Part shown: positions 35,232-50,179 of the stretch, piece after piece
Position numbering within the stretch: the first letter of the stretch is position 1
How the letters are laid out: each line of letters opens with the position of its first letter
Assembly: GCF_029338175.1 (NCBI RefSeq)
Contig: NZ_CP119862.1
Coordinates: forward strand, 372,001-436,000
Source of the DNA: Citrobacter enshiensis
GTDB lineage: Bacteria > Pseudomonadota > Gammaproteobacteria > Enterobacterales > Enterobacteriaceae
Direction of reading: 5' to 3'
Length of the DNA stretch: 64,000 bases
Program-made: the position numbers and the translations under genes
The notes under the pieces: model-generated
Seen by the model: only the letters and a program-made list of their open reading frames with translations
What the model was told of the DNA's origin: nothing
The model's database searches: none

Positions 35232-36608
35232 TTACAGGAAGAACGGACTTGGCTGGAATAAACGTTCAACGTCGGTAATAAACTTTTTGTCTGTCAGGAA
35301 CATAATGACATGATCGCCCTGTTCAATACGCAGGTTATCGTTGGCGATCATGACATCATTCCCTCTGACAACCGCACCAATGATCGTTCCCGGTGGCAGT
35401 TTTATTTCATCGATCACGCGACCCACGACGCGGGAAGTCGTCTCATCACCGTGTGCCACAGCCTCTATGGCCTCCGCAACGCCACGGCGCAATGAAGAAA
35501 CCCCGACAATGTCAGCTTTACGTACGTGACTGAGAAGTGCGGATATTGTTGCCTGCTGCGGTGAAATCGCAATATCAATCACGCTGCCCTGAACAAGGTC
35601 GACATAAGCACGGCGCTGAATCAGCACCATCACCTTTTTAGCCCCCATTCGTTTGGCGAGCATCGCCGACATAATATTGGCTTCATCATCGTTGGTGACT
35701 GCGATGAATAGATCGACTTGATCGATATGTTCTTCCGCCAACAATTCCTGATCCGACGCATCGCCAAAGAAGACGATCGTATTCTGTAGTTTCTCGGCAA
35801 GCTCGGCTGCACGTTGCTGATTACGTTCAATCAACTTCACGCTGTAATCTTTTTCCAGACGGCGCGCAAGTCCTGCGCCGATATTACCGCCACCAACCAG
35901 CATGATGCGCTTGTAGGGTTTTTCCAGGCGTTGCAATTCACTCATCACCGCACGAATGTGCTGAGACGCAGCGATAAAGAAGACTTCGTCACCCGCTTCG
36001 ACAATCGTGGATCCTTGCGGACGAATCGGTCTGTCATGACGAAAAATTGCCGCAACACGGGTATCAATATGCGGCATATGTTCGCGCATTGTGGATAACG
36101 CGTTTCCAATCAGTGGGCCGCCATAATACGCTTTTACCACTGCCAGGCTGACTTTGCCTTCCGCGAAATTGACCACTTGTAATGCGCCAGGATATTCAAT
36201 CAATCGATAGATATTATCAATGACTAATTGTTCTGGAGCGATGAGATGATCGATAGGAACCGCTTCGGAATGGAACAGCTTATCCGCATCGCGGACATAA
36301 TCTGGCGAGCGAATTCGTGCAATACGATTCGGAGTGTTGAAGAGAGAATAGGCGACCTGACAGGCGACCATATTGGTTTCATCGGAACTGGTAACGGCGA
36401 CGAGCATGTCTGCATCATCAGCTCCCGCTTCACGCAGCACACGAGGATGGGAACCGTGTCCTTGCACAACGCGAAGATCGAATTTGTCCTGCAAAGTACG
36501 CAAGCGCTCACCGTTGGTATCGACCACCGTGATATCGTTGTTCTCTCCGACCAGGTTTTCAGCCAGCGTACCGCCAACCTGCCCTGCGCCCAGAATGATA
36601 ATTTTCAT
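35232..36608 (-). CDS. trkA: TrkA, NAD-binding subunit of K+ uptake system
   Basis: 458 residues, two tandem RCK (TrkA-N/TrkA-C) units. First Rossmann motif [13 protein letters not shown] at the N-terminus, second [13 protein letters not shown] near residue 236. Peripheral inner-membrane protein that gates TrkG/TrkH K+ channels by binding NAD(H) and ATP. It is the last gene of the def-fmt-rsmB-trkA unit, 21 bases after rsmB. Confidence 0.97.
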   Translation of the reverse strand: MKIIILGAGQVGGTLAENLVGENNDITVVDTNGERLRTLQDKFDLRVVQGHGSHPRVLREAGADDADMLVAVTSSDETNMVACQVAYSLFNTPNRIARIRSPDYVRDADKLFHSEAVPIDHLIAPEQLVIDNIYRLIEYPGALQVVNFAEGKVSLAVVKAYYGGPLIGNALSTMREHMPHIDTRVAAIFRHDRPIRPQGSTIVEAGDEVFFIAASQHIRAVMSELQRLEKPYKRIMLVGGGNIGAGLARRLEKDYSVKLIERNQQRAAELAEKLQNTIVFFGDASDQELLAEEHIDQVDLFIAVTNDDEANIMSAMLAKRMGAKKVMVLIQRRAYVDLVQGSVIDIAISPQQATISALLSHVRKADIVGVSSLRRGVAEAIEAVAHGDETTSRVVGRVIDEIKLPPGTIIGAVVRGNDVMIANDNLRIEQGDHVIMFLTDKKFITDVERLFQPSPFFL

Positions 36609-36629
36609 CAGTCGCGACCCGTTATCTCA

Positions 36630-37919
36630 TCACTTTTTGATTAGCTTAGCGTAAAAGAAGCCATCACCTTCTTCCAATCCTGGCAGATTTTGCAGCCCAG
36701 GATTCTCAGGTGTACCTGTCTCCTGTAATGCAGCGTTTGGAGTGCGCTGCAGGAAGGCTTTAATCTGCTGACTGTTTTCTTCCGGCAGAATGGAACAGGT
36801 AGCGTAAACCAGCGTACCGCCAGGCTTCAGGTGTGGCCATACAGCATCAAGAATTTCAGCCTGCAACTGAGCAAGTTCAGCAATATCACGGTCACGACGC
36901 AGCCACTTGATGTCCGGATGGCGACGAATAACGCCAGTGGCCGAACAGGGGGCATCCAGCAGAATTCGATCAAACTGCTGCTCGCCGCACCATTGTGCCG
37001 GATAACGCCCATCACCTTGCTTAACGGCTGCCTTCATGCCGAGGCGTTTCAGGTTGTCGTAAACGCGTGATAAGCGTTTTTCATCAACGTCGACTGCCGT
37101 TACATTAGCATCAGGGGCAACTTCCAGAATATGTGTCGTTTTACCACCAGGAGCGCAGCATAAATCGAGGATCTGCTCACCGTTTTGCGGTAGCAGATAG
37201 CCGACGCAACCTTGGGCAGAGGCATCCTGAACGGTAACCCAACCTTGCTCGAAACCAGGCAAAGCCAGTACTGACGTAGGGGGCTCCAGACGCACGGCAT
37301 CCGGGTAATCCGGGTGTGGGAAGCCGGTCAGGCCGGCGTCAGCCAACAGATCAAGCCATGCATCGCGGGTATGGTGATTGCGGTTAACGCGTAACCACAT
37401 TGGCGGTCGTTGGTTATTGGCTTCAAGGATACTTTCCCACTGCTGTGGATAGGCATTCTTAATGCGCTTTACTAACCAGGACGGATGTAAGAAACGAAGT
37501 TCGCTTTGTGCAAATTCGGTTAATAGTTCTTCCTGGCGGCGCTGGAATTGGCGTAGTACGCCGTTTATCAGCCCTTTCAACTGTGGGCGTTTGATAACGA
37601 CTGCACCTTCCACAGTCTCAGCAAGCGCAGCATGAGGAGGAATACGGGTATGCAATAGTTGGTAGAAGCCGACCATAATCAAATAATGGACCGTGCGCTG
37701 CTTGCCCGTCATCGGGCGCTCCATCAGTTGTTTGATCATCCACTCCAACTGGGAAAGCGTGCGCAATACGCCAAAGCAGAGTTCCTGCAACAGTGCTTTA
37801 TCTTTATCGGTGACTTTCTGCTGCATGGCGGGCAGAACATTGCTTAACGACTGCCCCTTTTCGACAACCTGTTCGACGGCTTGGGCCGCCATACTGCGTA
37901 AATTAAGATTTTTTTTCAT
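36630..37919 (-). CDS. rsmB: RsmB, 16S rRNA m5C967 methyltransferase
   Basis: 429 residues. The N-terminal NusB-like RNA-binding domain (residues 1-130) is followed by a SAM-dependent Rossmann methyltransferase domain: [26 protein letters not shown] (catalytic Cys region) and [12 protein letters not shown] (second Cys). Methylates C967 of 16S rRNA before 30S assembly. Downstream of fmt by 52 bases that contain a small hairpin (gcccggttacaccgggc). Confidence 0.97.
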   Translation of the reverse strand: MKKNLNLRSMAAQAVEQVVEKGQSLSNVLPAMQQKVTDKDKALLQELCFGVLRTLSQLEWMIKQLMERPMTGKQRTVHYLIMVGFYQLLHTRIPPHAALAETVEGAVVIKRPQLKGLINGVLRQFQRRQEELLTEFAQSELRFLHPSWLVKRIKNAYPQQWESILEANNQRPPMWLRVNRNHHTRDAWLDLLADAGLTGFPHPDYPDAVRLEPPTSVLALPGFEQGWVTVQDASAQGCVGYLLPQNGEQILDLCCAPGGKTTHILEVAPDANVTAVDVDEKRLSRVYDNLKRLGMKAAVKQGDGRYPAQWCGEQQFDRILLDAPCSATGVIRRHPDIKWLRRDRDIAELAQLQAEILDAVWPHLKPGGTLVYATCSILPEENSQQIKAFLQRTPNAALQETGTPENPGLQNLPGLEEGDGFFYAKLIKK

Positions 37920-37971
37920 AACCGCAAAAATAAAAATGCCCGGTTACACCGGGCGTATTGAGATGTGACCG

Positions 37972-38919
37972 TCAGGCCAGACGGTTGCCAGGAATAAACC
38001 ATTCCCGACGTGAATTTAGTAGATCCTGGGCACTCATCGCCTTTTTCCCTGCGGGTTGCAATGAGAGCAGGTTCAGAATGCCGTTGCCCGTCGCGACCTG
38101 GATACCTTGTTTGGTGGCTTCAAGGATGGTGCCGGGTTCTGCTTGCGTGGCGGTCTCAATGACTGATGCCTGCCAGACTTTCACGGGCTGACCCTCTATT
38201 TCCAGCCAGCTCATCGGCCAGGGGTTAAAGGCGCGAATGCAACGTTCTAACTGTGCGGCAGAGAGAGACCAGTCTATGCGGGCCTCTTCTTTGCTGAGCT
38301 TCTCTGCATGGGTAACCAGAGCGTCGTTTTGCACTTCAGGCTTTGCGGTACCCGCTGCGAGTTGCTTGAGTGTATCGATCAGCCCCTGCGGCCCCAGGTT
38401 TGCCAGTTTGTCATACAGCGTGCCGCTGGTATCTTCTGCTGTGATCGGGCATGCAAGCTTATAAAGCATGTCGCCAGTATCCAGGCCGACATCCATTTGC
38501 ATAATGGTTACACCCGTTTCGCTATCTCCTGCCCACAGCGAACGCTGAATAGGTGCGGCGCCTCGCCAACGAGGGAGAAGGGAGCCGTGAACGTTGATGC
38601 AGCCAAGACGTGGCATGTCCAGTACTGCTTTTGGCAGAATCAAGCCATAAGCCACTACGACCATCACATCAGCCTTCAAGTCGGCAACCTGTTGCTGGTT
38701 TTCGTGCGGGCGTAAAGATACAGGCTGAAAAACCGGTAACCCTTTCTCTTCGGCCAGTACTTTCACTGGGCTGGGCATCAGTTTTTTGCCGCGTCCTGCC
38801 GGGCGGTCAGGTTGGGTAAACACACCAACGACGTTATGTCCTGAAGACAACAGCGCGTCGAGATGACGCGCTGCAAAGTCAGGTGTTCCCGCAAAAATGA
38901 TACGTAGTGAGTCTGACAC
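37972..38919 (-). CDS. fmt: Methionyl-tRNA formyltransferase
   Basis: 315 residues. Rossmann formyltransferase domain with [18 protein letters not shown] and the catalytic Asp of GLDTGDML, then a C-terminal OB-like tRNA-binding domain. Transfers formyl from 10-formyl-THF to initiator Met-tRNA. Cotranscribed with def (14-base gap), the enzyme that removes the formyl group later. Confidence 0.97.
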   Translation of the reverse strand: MSDSLRIIFAGTPDFAARHLDALLSSGHNVVGVFTQPDRPAGRGKKLMPSPVKVLAEEKGLPVFQPVSLRPHENQQQVADLKADVMVVVAYGLILPKAVLDMPRLGCINVHGSLLPRWRGAAPIQRSLWAGDSETGVTIMQMDVGLDTGDMLYKLACPITAEDTSGTLYDKLANLGPQGLIDTLKQLAAGTAKPEVQNDALVTHAEKLSKEEARIDWSLSAAQLERCIRAFNPWPMSWLEIEGQPVKVWQASVIETATQAEPGTILEATKQGIQVATGNGILNLLSLQPAGKKAMSAQDLLNSRREWFIPGNRLA

Positions 38920-38933
38920 GTTGATTCTTGTCC

Positions 38934-39443
38934 TTAAGCTCGGGCGTTCAGGCGGTCGAGTTTTTCAACTTTCTGACGAATGCGTTGTTGTTTCAGCGGC
39001 GACAGGTAATCAATAAAAAGTTTACCGACCAGATGATCCATTTCGTGCTGAATACAAATCGCCAGCAGGCCATCAGCTTCCAGTTCAAATGGTTTACCAT
39101 CGCGATCGAGGGCGCGAATTTTTACTTTCTCTGCGCGTGGCACTAACGCACGCTGCTCTGGAATAGAGAGACAGCCTTCCTCAATGCCAGTTTCACCGTA
39201 TTTTTCCAGCAACTCTGGATTGATGAGTACCAGACGTTCATCGCGGTTCTCGGACACATCAATCACGATAATCCGTTGATGAATATCGACCTGCGTTGCC
39301 GCCAGGCCAATACCTTCTTCTGCGTACATCGTCTCGAACATATCATCGACGATACGCTGAATTTCTGCATTCACTTCTTCTACCGGTTTTGCGACTTTGC
39401 GAAGACGCTCGTCCGGAATATGTAACACTTGCAAAACTGACAT
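38934..39443 (-). CDS. def: Peptide deformylase
   Basis: 169 residues. All three motifs are present: [18 protein letters not shown] (metal-ligand Cys90) and QHEMDHLVG (HExxH-type ligands and catalytic Glu133). An Fe2+ enzyme that removes N-formyl groups from nascent proteins. Divergent from dprA, with a 129-base shared promoter region. Confidence 0.97.
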   Translation of the reverse strand: MSVLQVLHIPDERLRKVAKPVEEVNAEIQRIVDDMFETMYAEEGIGLAATQVDIHQRIIVIDVSENRDERLVLINPELLEKYGETGIEEGCLSIPEQRALVPRAEKVKIRALDRDGKPFELEADGLLAICIQHEMDHLVGKLFIDYLSPLKQQRIRQKVEKLDRLNARA

Positions 39444-39572
39444 AGTTATCCAGAGTTGTGTTCAGGAGTTGGAAAGATTATTACCTCTATTCTAGACAAA
39501 ACCCCTGCTGATTGACAGCATCACTGACCAATCGCAAAGATTGCCAGGACCGCTTGTGACAGGGGGAGAAGG

Positions 39573-40697
39573 ATGACCCATATCGAAGTTTGGCTACGCC
39601 TAATGCGTGTCAGTGAGATGTACGGCGACGCAATGGTACGTACGGCCAATGTTCTCATTAATCAGACCCATATTGATCCTGCATTGTTACACAGTGCAGG
39701 ATTCTCAATCCGTCAGGCTGAACGCTTTTTAACGCTCCCACAAAAGGAACTGGACATTGCGTTGGACTGGTTAGCGCAGCCTCATCACTATTTCATTACG
39801 GCGGAGAGTAAGCATTATCCTCAACAGCTTCGTGCGATTGAGGACTACCCCGGCGCGCTCTTTGTGGCTGGGGATCCTGAATGCCTTTCCTCCCCCCAGC
39901 TTGCCGTTGTGGGGAGCCGCTCGCACTCCTGGTATGGCGAACGATGGGGGCGCATATTCTGTGAAAGGCTTGCCGCGGTAGGGATAACGGTGACCAGCGG
40001 ACTGGCACTCGGTATCGATGGCGTCGCACATAAAGCCGCGTTAAGTGTAAATGGGAAAAGCGTTGCTGTATTGGGTAACGGTCTGTTGACTATACATCCG
40101 CGTCGGCATGCCCAGCTCGCAGAAAACATCGTCGGTATGGGAGGAGCTTTGATCTCTGAGTTTCCGCTGGCGACACCTCCGTTAGCGCATCATTTCCCCC
40201 GGCGAAACCGCATTATTAGTGGTCTCAGTAAAGGCGTTTTGGTGATTGAGGCGGCTCTGCGCAGCGGGTCTTTGGTTACCGCACGTTGTGCGATGGAGCA
40301 AGGGCGAGAGGTCTTTGCTTTACCAGGGCCGATAGGTAGCCCGGGGAGTGAAGGTCCCCATTGGCTGATAAAGCAGGGGGCCACACTGGTGACAGCGCCA
40401 GAGGATATACTCGAAAATTTGCAATACGGGTTACATTGGTTGCCAGATGAGCCTGAAAATACACTTTATTCACCAGATCACGAAGCGGTGGCATTGCCAT
40501 TTCCTGAGCTCCTGGCTAACGTAGGAGATGAGGCAACACCTGTTGACGTCGTCGCTGAACGTGCCGGCCAACCTGTGCCAGTGGTAGTGGCTCAACTACT
40601 CGAACTGGAGTTAGCAGGATGGATCGCAGCTGTACCCGGCGGCTATGTCCGATTGAGGAGGGCAAGCCATGTTCGACGTACTAATGTATTTGTTTGA
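39573..40697 (+). CDS. dprA: DprA/Smf, DNA-processing protein
   Basis: 374 residues. N-terminal SAM-like extension, central Rossmann-like DprA domain ([51 protein letters not shown]) and a C-terminal winged-helix DprA_WH domain. In naturally competent bacteria it loads RecA on incoming single-stranded DNA; in enterobacteria the role is poorly defined. Its last 29 bases overlap smg. Confidence 0.94.
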   Translation: MTHIEVWLRLMRVSEMYGDAMVRTANVLINQTHIDPALLHSAGFSIRQAERFLTLPQKELDIALDWLAQPHHYFITAESKHYPQQLRAIEDYPGALFVAGDPECLSSPQLAVVGSRSHSWYGERWGRIFCERLAAVGITVTSGLALGIDGVAHKAALSVNGKSVAVLGNGLLTIHPRRHAQLAENIVGMGGALISEFPLATPPLAHHFPRRNRIISGLSKGVLVIEAALRSGSLVTARCAMEQGREVFALPGPIGSPGSEGPHWLIKQGATLVTAPEDILENLQYGLHWLPDEPENTLYSPDHEAVALPFPELLANVGDEATPVDVVAERAGQPVPVVVAQLLELELAGWIAAVPGGYVRLRRASHVRRTNVFV

Positions 40698-41142
40698 GAC
40701 ATACATCCATAACGAAGCTGAATTGCGTGTGGATCAGGACAAACTGGAACGGGATCTTACCGACGCTGGTTTTGATCGTGAAGACATCTACAACGCGTTA
40801 TTGTGGCTGGAAAAGCTTGCTGACTATCAGGAAGGCCTCGCTGAACCCATGCAACTCGCCTCAGATCCGCTCTCTGTACGTATTTATACTGCTGAAGAGT
40901 GCGATCGCCTGGATGCCAGTTGCCGGGGATTCTTGTTATTCCTGGAGCAGATACAGGTGCTAAACCTCGAGACACGGGAAATGGTCATTGAACGTGTGCT
41001 CGCACTGGATACTGCAGAATTCGACCTGGAAGATCTAAAGTGGGTGATCCTGATGGTTCTGTTCAACATTCCAGGTTGTGAAAATGCATATCAACAAATG
41101 GAAGAATTACTCTTTGAAGTGAATGAAGGTATGCTGCATTAA
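40669..41142 (+). CDS. smg: Smg family protein (DUF494)
   Basis: 157 residues, acidic ([20 protein letters not shown]). Matches the Smg protein encoded between dprA and topA-like genes in gammaproteobacteria. Function unknown. It starts inside the dprA 3' end with a gaggag site in dprA codons, so translation is coupled. Confidence 0.92.
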   Translation: MFDVLMYLFETYIHNEAELRVDQDKLERDLTDAGFDREDIYNALLWLEKLADYQEGLAEPMQLASDPLSVRIYTAEECDRLDASCRGFLLFLEQIQVLNLETREMVIERVLALDTAEFDLEDLKWVILMVLFNIPGCENAYQQMEELLFEVNEGMLH

Positions 41143-41168
41143 ACGATCTTTATTCAGCATGAGTTGTT

Positions 41169-41723
41169 ATGGCTAAATCAGCACTGTTCACGGTGCGTAA
41201 AAATGAGCCCTGCCCGCAATGCGGGGCCGAACTTGTTATTCGTTCCGGGAAACACGGTCCGTTTCTCGGCTGCTCGCAATATCCGGAATGTGATTATGTC
41301 CGTCCTCTGAAATCGTCAGCGGACGGACATATTGTCAAAGTTCTGGAGGGTAAATTTTGTCCTGCATGCGGCGCTGAACTTGTGTTGCGGCAGGGGCGGT
41401 TCGGTATGTTTATTGGTTGCAGCGATTATCCCGCGTGTGGGCATACCGAAATTATCGATAAACCTGATGAAACCGCGATTACCTGCCCTCAGTGTCGGAC
41501 GGGTCATCTGGTCCAGCGCCGTTCACGTTATGGCAAAACCTTTCACTCCTGCGATCGCTATCCTGAGTGTCAGTTTGTCATCAACTTCAAACCGATAGCG
41601 GAAGAGTGTCCTGAGTGCCACTACCCTCTACTCATCGAAAAGAAAACCGCGCAGGGTGTGAAACACGTCTGTGCCAGTAAACAATGTGGAAAGCCGTTAC
41701 CGGCGGATATTAAAAGTGAATAA
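41169..41723 (+). CDS. yrdD: YrdD, topoisomerase-type zinc-finger protein
   Basis: 184 residues made of successive four-Cys topoisomerase I C-terminal zinc ribbons: [44 protein letters not shown] and a last [14 protein letters not shown]. It lacks any catalytic topoisomerase domain, so it probably binds single-stranded DNA. Overlaps the tsaC GTG start by eight bases. Confidence 0.92.
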   Translation: MAKSALFTVRKNEPCPQCGAELVIRSGKHGPFLGCSQYPECDYVRPLKSSADGHIVKVLEGKFCPACGAELVLRQGRFGMFIGCSDYPACGHTEIIDKPDETAITCPQCRTGHLVQRRSRYGKTFHSCDRYPECQFVINFKPIAEECPECHYPLLIEKKTAQGVKHVCASKQCGKPLPADIKSE

Positions 41724-42288
41724 AAACCTGCCATCAGACGTTATCGCTGCCGCGATAGAGGTACTGAGTAAAGAAAATGTCATCGCCTATCCAACAGAAG
41801 CCGTCTTCGGTGTGGGGTGTGATCCTGATAGCGAAGTGGCCGTTAATCGCCTGTTGGCCTTAAAACAGCGCCCGGTCGATAAAGGGTTAATTTTGATCGC
41901 GGCCAGTTTTGAGCAGCTTAAACCGTATATTGACGATAGTATGCTGACCAATGCCCAGCGTGATGCCGTGTTTGCGCGTTGGCCTGGTCCGGTGACTTTT
42001 GTTTTCCCCGCGCCGGCGACAACGCCTCGCTGGTTGACGGGACGCTTTGATTCACTGGCCGTGCGCGTCACCGACCATCCGCTCGTGGTTGCATTGTGCC
42101 AGGCTTATGGTAAGCCGTTAGTTTCTACCAGCGCCAACCTGAGTGGATTGCCGCCATGCCGTACTGTTGAAGAAGTACGGGAGCAGTTCGGGGCAGACTT
42201 CCCTGTTGTTGAAGGCGAAACGGGAGGTCGTTTGAATCCATCTGAAATTCGTGATGCCCTGACGGGTGAATTGTTTCGACAGGGGTAA
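41716..42288 (+). CDS. tsaC: TsaC (YrdC), threonylcarbamoyl-AMP synthase
   Basis: 190 residues, the E. coli length, from a GTG start ([13 protein letters not shown]). Conserved [26 protein letters not shown] and [10 protein letters not shown] of the YrdC/Sua5 fold. Makes threonylcarbamoyl-AMP from Thr, bicarbonate and ATP, the first step of t6A37 tRNA modification. Start chosen by family length; an ATG at 41671 in this frame lies within yrdD. Confidence 0.95.
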   Translation: MNKNLPSDVIAAAIEVLSKENVIAYPTEAVFGVGCDPDSEVAVNRLLALKQRPVDKGLILIAASFEQLKPYIDDSMLTNAQRDAVFARWPGPVTFVFPAPATTPRWLTGRFDSLAVRVTDHPLVVALCQAYGKPLVSTSANLSGLPPCRTVEEVREQFGADFPVVEGETGGRLNPSEIRDALTGELFRQG

Positions 42289-42292
42289 GATG

Positions 42293-43111
42293 ATGGAAAC
42301 CTATGCCGTTTTTGGTAATCCGATCGCACACAGTAAGTCGCCGTTCATTCATCAGCATTTTGCACAGCAACTGCAAATTGAACACCCATATGGGCGTGTA
42401 TTAGCGCCGATCAATGATTTTATCGGTACGCTTAATACCTTCTTTGCTGAAGGGGGAAAAGGGGCGAATGTTACCGTTCCTTTTAAAGAAGACGCGTTCG
42501 CGCGAGCAGATGAATTGACGGAGCGCGCGGCTCTTGCCGGGGCCGTCAACACGCTCAAAAAGCTTGAGGATGGTCGCATACTGGGTGATAACACTGACGG
42601 TATTGGTCTGTTAAGCGATCTTGAACGCTTATCCTTCATTCGGCCGGGTGCGCGCGTCCTGCTCATTGGTGCGGGCGGCGCTTCCCGTGGCGTATTGTTG
42701 CCACTGATTTCCATGGATTGCGCAGTGACTATCGTGAACCGAACGGCTTCGCGTGCGGAAGAACTGGCGCAAATTTTTGCGCATACGGGGAGTGTTCAGT
42801 CTCTGAGAATGGATGCGCTGGCGGGTCATGAGTTCGATCTGATCATTAACGCAACGTCCAGTGGGATCAGTGGTGATATTCCTGCTATTCCCGCATCACT
42901 TATTCATCCTTCCGTTTATTGCTACGACATGTTCTACCAGAAAGGGAATACACCGTTCCTTACCTGGTGTATAGAGAAGGGAGCCAGATCTTACGCAGAT
43001 GGTCTGGGTATGCTGGTGGGGCAGGCGGCGCACGCTGTTTTGCTTTGGCACGGTACATTACCAGACGTTGAGCCAGTGATTAAATTGCTGCAACAGGAGT
43101 TGTCTGCATGA
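42293..43111 (+). CDS. aroE: Shikimate dehydrogenase
   Basis: 272 residues. Substrate site HSKSPFIH (Ser14/Ser16 type), catalytic Lys65 (NVTVPFKED) and Asp102 (GDNTDG), NADP loop GAGGASRG and NRTASR. Reduces 3-dehydroshikimate to shikimate in the aromatic pathway. Starts four bases after tsaC, and its TGA overlaps the yrdB ATG. Confidence 0.97.
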   Translation: METYAVFGNPIAHSKSPFIHQHFAQQLQIEHPYGRVLAPINDFIGTLNTFFAEGGKGANVTVPFKEDAFARADELTERAALAGAVNTLKKLEDGRILGDNTDGIGLLSDLERLSFIRPGARVLLIGAGGASRGVLLPLISMDCAVTIVNRTASRAEELAQIFAHTGSVQSLRMDALAGHEFDLIINATSSGISGDIPAIPASLIHPSVYCYDMFYQKGNTPFLTWCIEKGARSYADGLGMLVGQAAHAVLLWHGTLPDVEPVIKLLQQELSA

Positions 43112-43365
43112 ATCAGGCCATCCAGTTCCCTGACAGAGAAGAGTGGAACGCAGATATCGACGCTGTCAGCTTTCCTGCGCTGGTAAATGGTATGCAACTC
43201 ATGTGTGCGATTAAAGGAGAGAAGCTGGCGCATCGTTTTGGCGGCGATACTCCTGAGCAGTGGCTGGCTGCTTTTTGTGATCATCGCTGGGATCTGGAAG
43301 AAGAAGCAGAAGCACTGATCCAGTCCCAGCAAGAAGACGATCACGGTTGGGTCTGGTTGTCCTGA
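43108..43365 (+). CDS. yrdB: YrdB family protein (DUF1488)
   Basis: 85 residues, acidic, ending [11 protein letters not shown]. Matches YrdB of E. coli. Function unknown. Coupled to aroE by an ATGA overlap; its 3' end overlaps the convergent yrdA by 25 bases. Confidence 0.9.
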   Translation: MNQAIQFPDREEWNADIDAVSFPALVNGMQLMCAIKGEKLAHRFGGDTPEQWLAAFCDHRWDLEEEAEALIQSQQEDDHGWVWLS

Positions 43366-43895
43366 CTGAGATATTCGTCTTTCCACTTCACATAGTTATT
43401 CGCGGAGTATTGCAGACCCGCCCTCTCCGCGTCGCTCAGTGGGCGGATTTGTTTCACCGGGCTTCCCAGATACAGATATCCACTCTCAAGACGTTTGTTT
43501 TGCGGCACGAGACTACCTGCCCCGATCATGACGTCATCTTCTATTACTGCGCCATCCAACAGAATGGATCCCATTCCGACTAAGACGCGGTTACCAATAA
43601 TGCAGCCGTGTAGCATGACCTTGTGTCCGACGGTCACATCTTCACCCACGATCAAGGGATTACCTTGTGGGTTGGACGTCGATTTATGGGTGACATGCAG
43701 TACGCTGCCATCCTGAATATTCGTACGGGCACCGACCTCGACGTAATTCACGTCTCCGCGAATAGCAACGAGCGGCCAAATACCGACATCATCCGCCAGC
43801 CGAACATCGCCAATGACGACACTGCTGGCATCGATCATCACGCGTTTTCCGATCTGCGGGAAAAGATCCTTATAAGGACGTAGTACGTCAGACAT
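43341..43895 (-). CDS. yrdA: YrdA, gamma-carbonic-anhydrase-like hexapeptide protein
   Basis: 184 residues (MSDVLRPYKDLFPQIGKRVM). Left-handed beta-helix hexapeptide repeats run through residues 25-150. The metal-type histidines are conserved (LHVTHKS and GHKVMLHG). Similar to gamma-carbonic anhydrases and CaiE/PaaY, though activity of YrdA is not shown. Start set at 43895; the frame upstream is not family sequence. Confidence 0.93.
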   Translation of the reverse strand: MSDVLRPYKDLFPQIGKRVMIDASSVVIGDVRLADDVGIWPLVAIRGDVNYVEVGARTNIQDGSVLHVTHKSTSNPQGNPLIVGEDVTVGHKVMLHGCIIGNRVLVGMGSILLDGAVIEDDVMIGAGSLVPQNKRLESGYLYLGSPVKQIRPLSDAERAGLQYSANNYVKWKDEYLSQDNQTQP

Positions 43896-44367
43896 ATTTA
43901 CCTCAACAAAATAGAACCGTAATGAAGACTTTGGTTGGATTATTGGCTCTGTGCAAGCGATTTGAGTATCAAAAAACAGGCGAATTGAGCAGGAATGGAA
44001 CGAAAGGGGTGAAAAAGCAGCAAACAGAAAAAAAGATCGAAAAAAACCTTGTGCAAAAATCACGGATCCCTATAATGCGCCTCCATCGACACGGCGGATG
44101 TGAATCACTTCACACAAACAGCCGGTTCGGTTGAAGAGAAAAATCCTGAAAATCAGGGTTGACTCTGAAAGAGGAAAGCGTAATATACGCCACCTCGCGA
44201 CAGAGCGCTGAAGCGCGTCGCACTGCTCTTTAACAATTTATCAGACAATCTGTGTGGGCACTCGAAGATACGGATTCTTAACGTCGCAAGACGAAAAATG
44301 AATACCAAGTCTCAAGAGTGAACATACGTAATTCATTACGAAGTTTAATTCTTTGAGCATCAAACTT
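43896..44367 (+). promoter_or_regulatory. rrn promoter region: P1, P2 and leader boxA
   Basis: P1: ttgtgc (44049-44054), 16-base spacer, tataat (44071-44076), a GC-rich gcgcctcc discriminator and an A-rich UP element just upstream. P2: ttgact (44159-44164), 16-base spacer, taatat (44181-44186). The leader antiterminator boxA tgctctttaaca is at 44224-44235, followed by boxC-like tgtgtggg. A second boxA (tgctctttaaaaa, 46264-46276) precedes 23S. P1 would be Fis- and ppGpp-controlled. Bases 43896-44030 show no gene. Confidence 0.92.
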
Positions 44368-45915
<1,548 letters not shown>

Positions 45916-45985
45916 CCTTAAAGAACCTGCCTTTGTAGTGCTCACACAGATTGTCTGATGAAAATTAGCAGTAAGAAATCTCTGC

Positions 45986-46062
<77 letters not shown>

Positions 46063-46122
46063 AATTCCTTCTGATACCGCGTTGTGTCTCAGACGGATTA
46101 AGGTGAACGAGATGACTTCGAT

Positions 46123-46199
46123 GGGGCTATAGCTCAGCTGGGAGAGCGCCTGCTTTGCACGGCAGGAGGTCTGCGGTTCGATCCCGCATAGCTCCACCA
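46123..46199 (+). tRNA. alaU: tRNA-Ala (UGC) with one-base insertion in anticodon arm
   Basis: Matches the usual spacer tRNA-Ala except for an additional g: the anticodon arm reads cctgc-tttgcac-ggcagg rather than cctgc-tttgcac-gcagg, making the gene 77 rather than 76 nt. The extra base (46161 or 46162) would give an eight-base loop or a bulge. All other positions, including CCA, are normal. Confidence 0.95.
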
Positions 46200-46406
46200 T
46201 TACTTACTGCAAAAACACCAAGAAAACTTCAGAGTGTACCTGAAAAGGTTCACTGCGAAGTTTTGCTCTTTAAAAATCTGGATCAAGCTGAAAATTGAAA
46301 CGACACACTGTGTCTGTTCTCCGTAATAAGAACAGATAAGCGGTGTGTTCGAGTCTCTCAAATTTTCACAACACGATGTGTTTTACGAAACACCTTCGGG
46401 TTGTGA

Positions 46407-49317
<2,911 letters not shown>

Positions 49318-49408
49318 ACAACGCCAAAGGTGTTTTGGCGAAGAGACATCAGATTCAGCTTGATACAGATAAGATTAACCGGCGAAAAGCGGGTTAATAA
49401 ACAGAATT

Positions 49409-49528
49409 TGCCTGGCGGCTGTAGCGCGGTGGTCCCACCTGACCCCATGCCGAACTCAGAAGTGAAATGCCGTAGCGCCGATGGTAGTGTGGGGTCTCCC
49501 CATGCGAGAGTAGGGAACTGCCAGGCAT
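49409..49528 (+). rRNA. rrfD: 5S ribosomal RNA (first copy)
   Basis: 120 nt, tgcctggcggc start pairing with gccaggcat end. Standard enterobacterial 5S sequence, no indels seen. Confidence 0.97.
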
Positions 49529-49540
49529 CAAATTTAGCGT

Positions 49541-49616
49541 GCTGATATGGCTCAGTTGGTAGAGCGCACCCTTGGTAAGGGTGAGGTCCCCAGTTCGACT
49601 CTGGGTATCAGCACCA
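49541..49616 (+). tRNA. thrV: tRNA-Thr (GGU)
   Basis: 76 nt with CCA. Acceptor gctgata / tatcagc, anticodon loop ttggtaa (GGT). A tRNA-Thr between two 5S genes is the hallmark of rrnD. Confidence 0.97.
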
Positions 49617-49654
49617 CTTAATTCGGTTAAAGTTCGGTGCAGTAAAAAAGAATT

Positions 49655-49774
49655 TGTCTGGCGGCTGTAGCGCGGTGGTCCCACCTGACCCCATGCCGAA
49701 CTCAGAAGTGAAACGCCGTAGCGCCGATGGTAGTGTGGGGTCTCCCCATGCGAGAGTAGGGAACTGCCAGACAT
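49655..49774 (+). rRNA. rrfF: 5S ribosomal RNA (second copy)
   Basis: 120 nt, tgtctggcggc / gccagacat. It differs from the first copy at the terminal stem, where one compensated pair changes (c-g to t-a), and near position 60 (aaacgcc instead of aaatgcc). Confidence 0.97.
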
Positions 49775-50060
49775 CAAATCAAAGCGAAAGGCTCAGTCGA
49801 AAGACTGGGCCTTTTGTTTTATCTGTTGTTTGTCGGTGAAAGCTCTCCGGAGCAGGACAAAATCGTCGGGAACGATTTTGAACGCCGTTTACGGCGGCCC
49901 CGCAGGGGCGAGTATCAGGATGATACGAGTACTATGGAGTCGGGAGCGGATTTGAACGTTGCGCAGCAACGGCCCGAAGGGTGGCGGGCAGGACGCCCGC
50001 CATAAACTGCCAGACATCAAATAAGAAGAACCCCGGTCCGCAAGGTCCGGGGTTTTTTGC
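49775..50060 (+). terminator. rrn terminators T1 and T2 with intervening hairpin cluster
   Basis: T1 is aaaggctcagtc / gactgggcctttt at about 49787-49816. T2 is aaccccgg..ccggggtttttt at about 50029-50056. The 200 bases between hold seven adjacent short hairpins: gctc/gagc, aaaatcgt/acgatttt, cgccgt/acggcg, gcccc/ggggc, gtatca/tgatac, cgttgc/gcaacg, ggcgggc/gcccgcc. Two segments (about 49864-49908 and 49939-49990) look like diverged copies of one unit. No gene. Confidence 0.85.
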
Positions 50061-50112
50061 GTTTGTTAGCCTGATAAGCGCAGTGACATAAGGCGGGACA
50101 AGTGCTCGAATT

Positions 50113-50146
50113 TTGCCGGATAGTGGCGTAAACACCTTATCCGGCC
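50113..50146. repeat. REP-like palindromic element
   Basis: ttgccggatagtggcg ... cgccttatccggc-type palindrome (here aacaccttatccggcca), resembling enterobacterial REP elements. It sits between the rrn terminators and the end of yhdZ. Confidence 0.7.
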
Positions 50147-50179
50147 AACGGGTCTTGCCAGGCATTAAATTATGCAAAA

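Noticed and set aside
49655-49774. Second 5S as an assembly duplication
   Set aside because: It differs from the first copy with a compensated stem pair, and 5S-tRNA-Thr-5S is the known rrnD arrangement.
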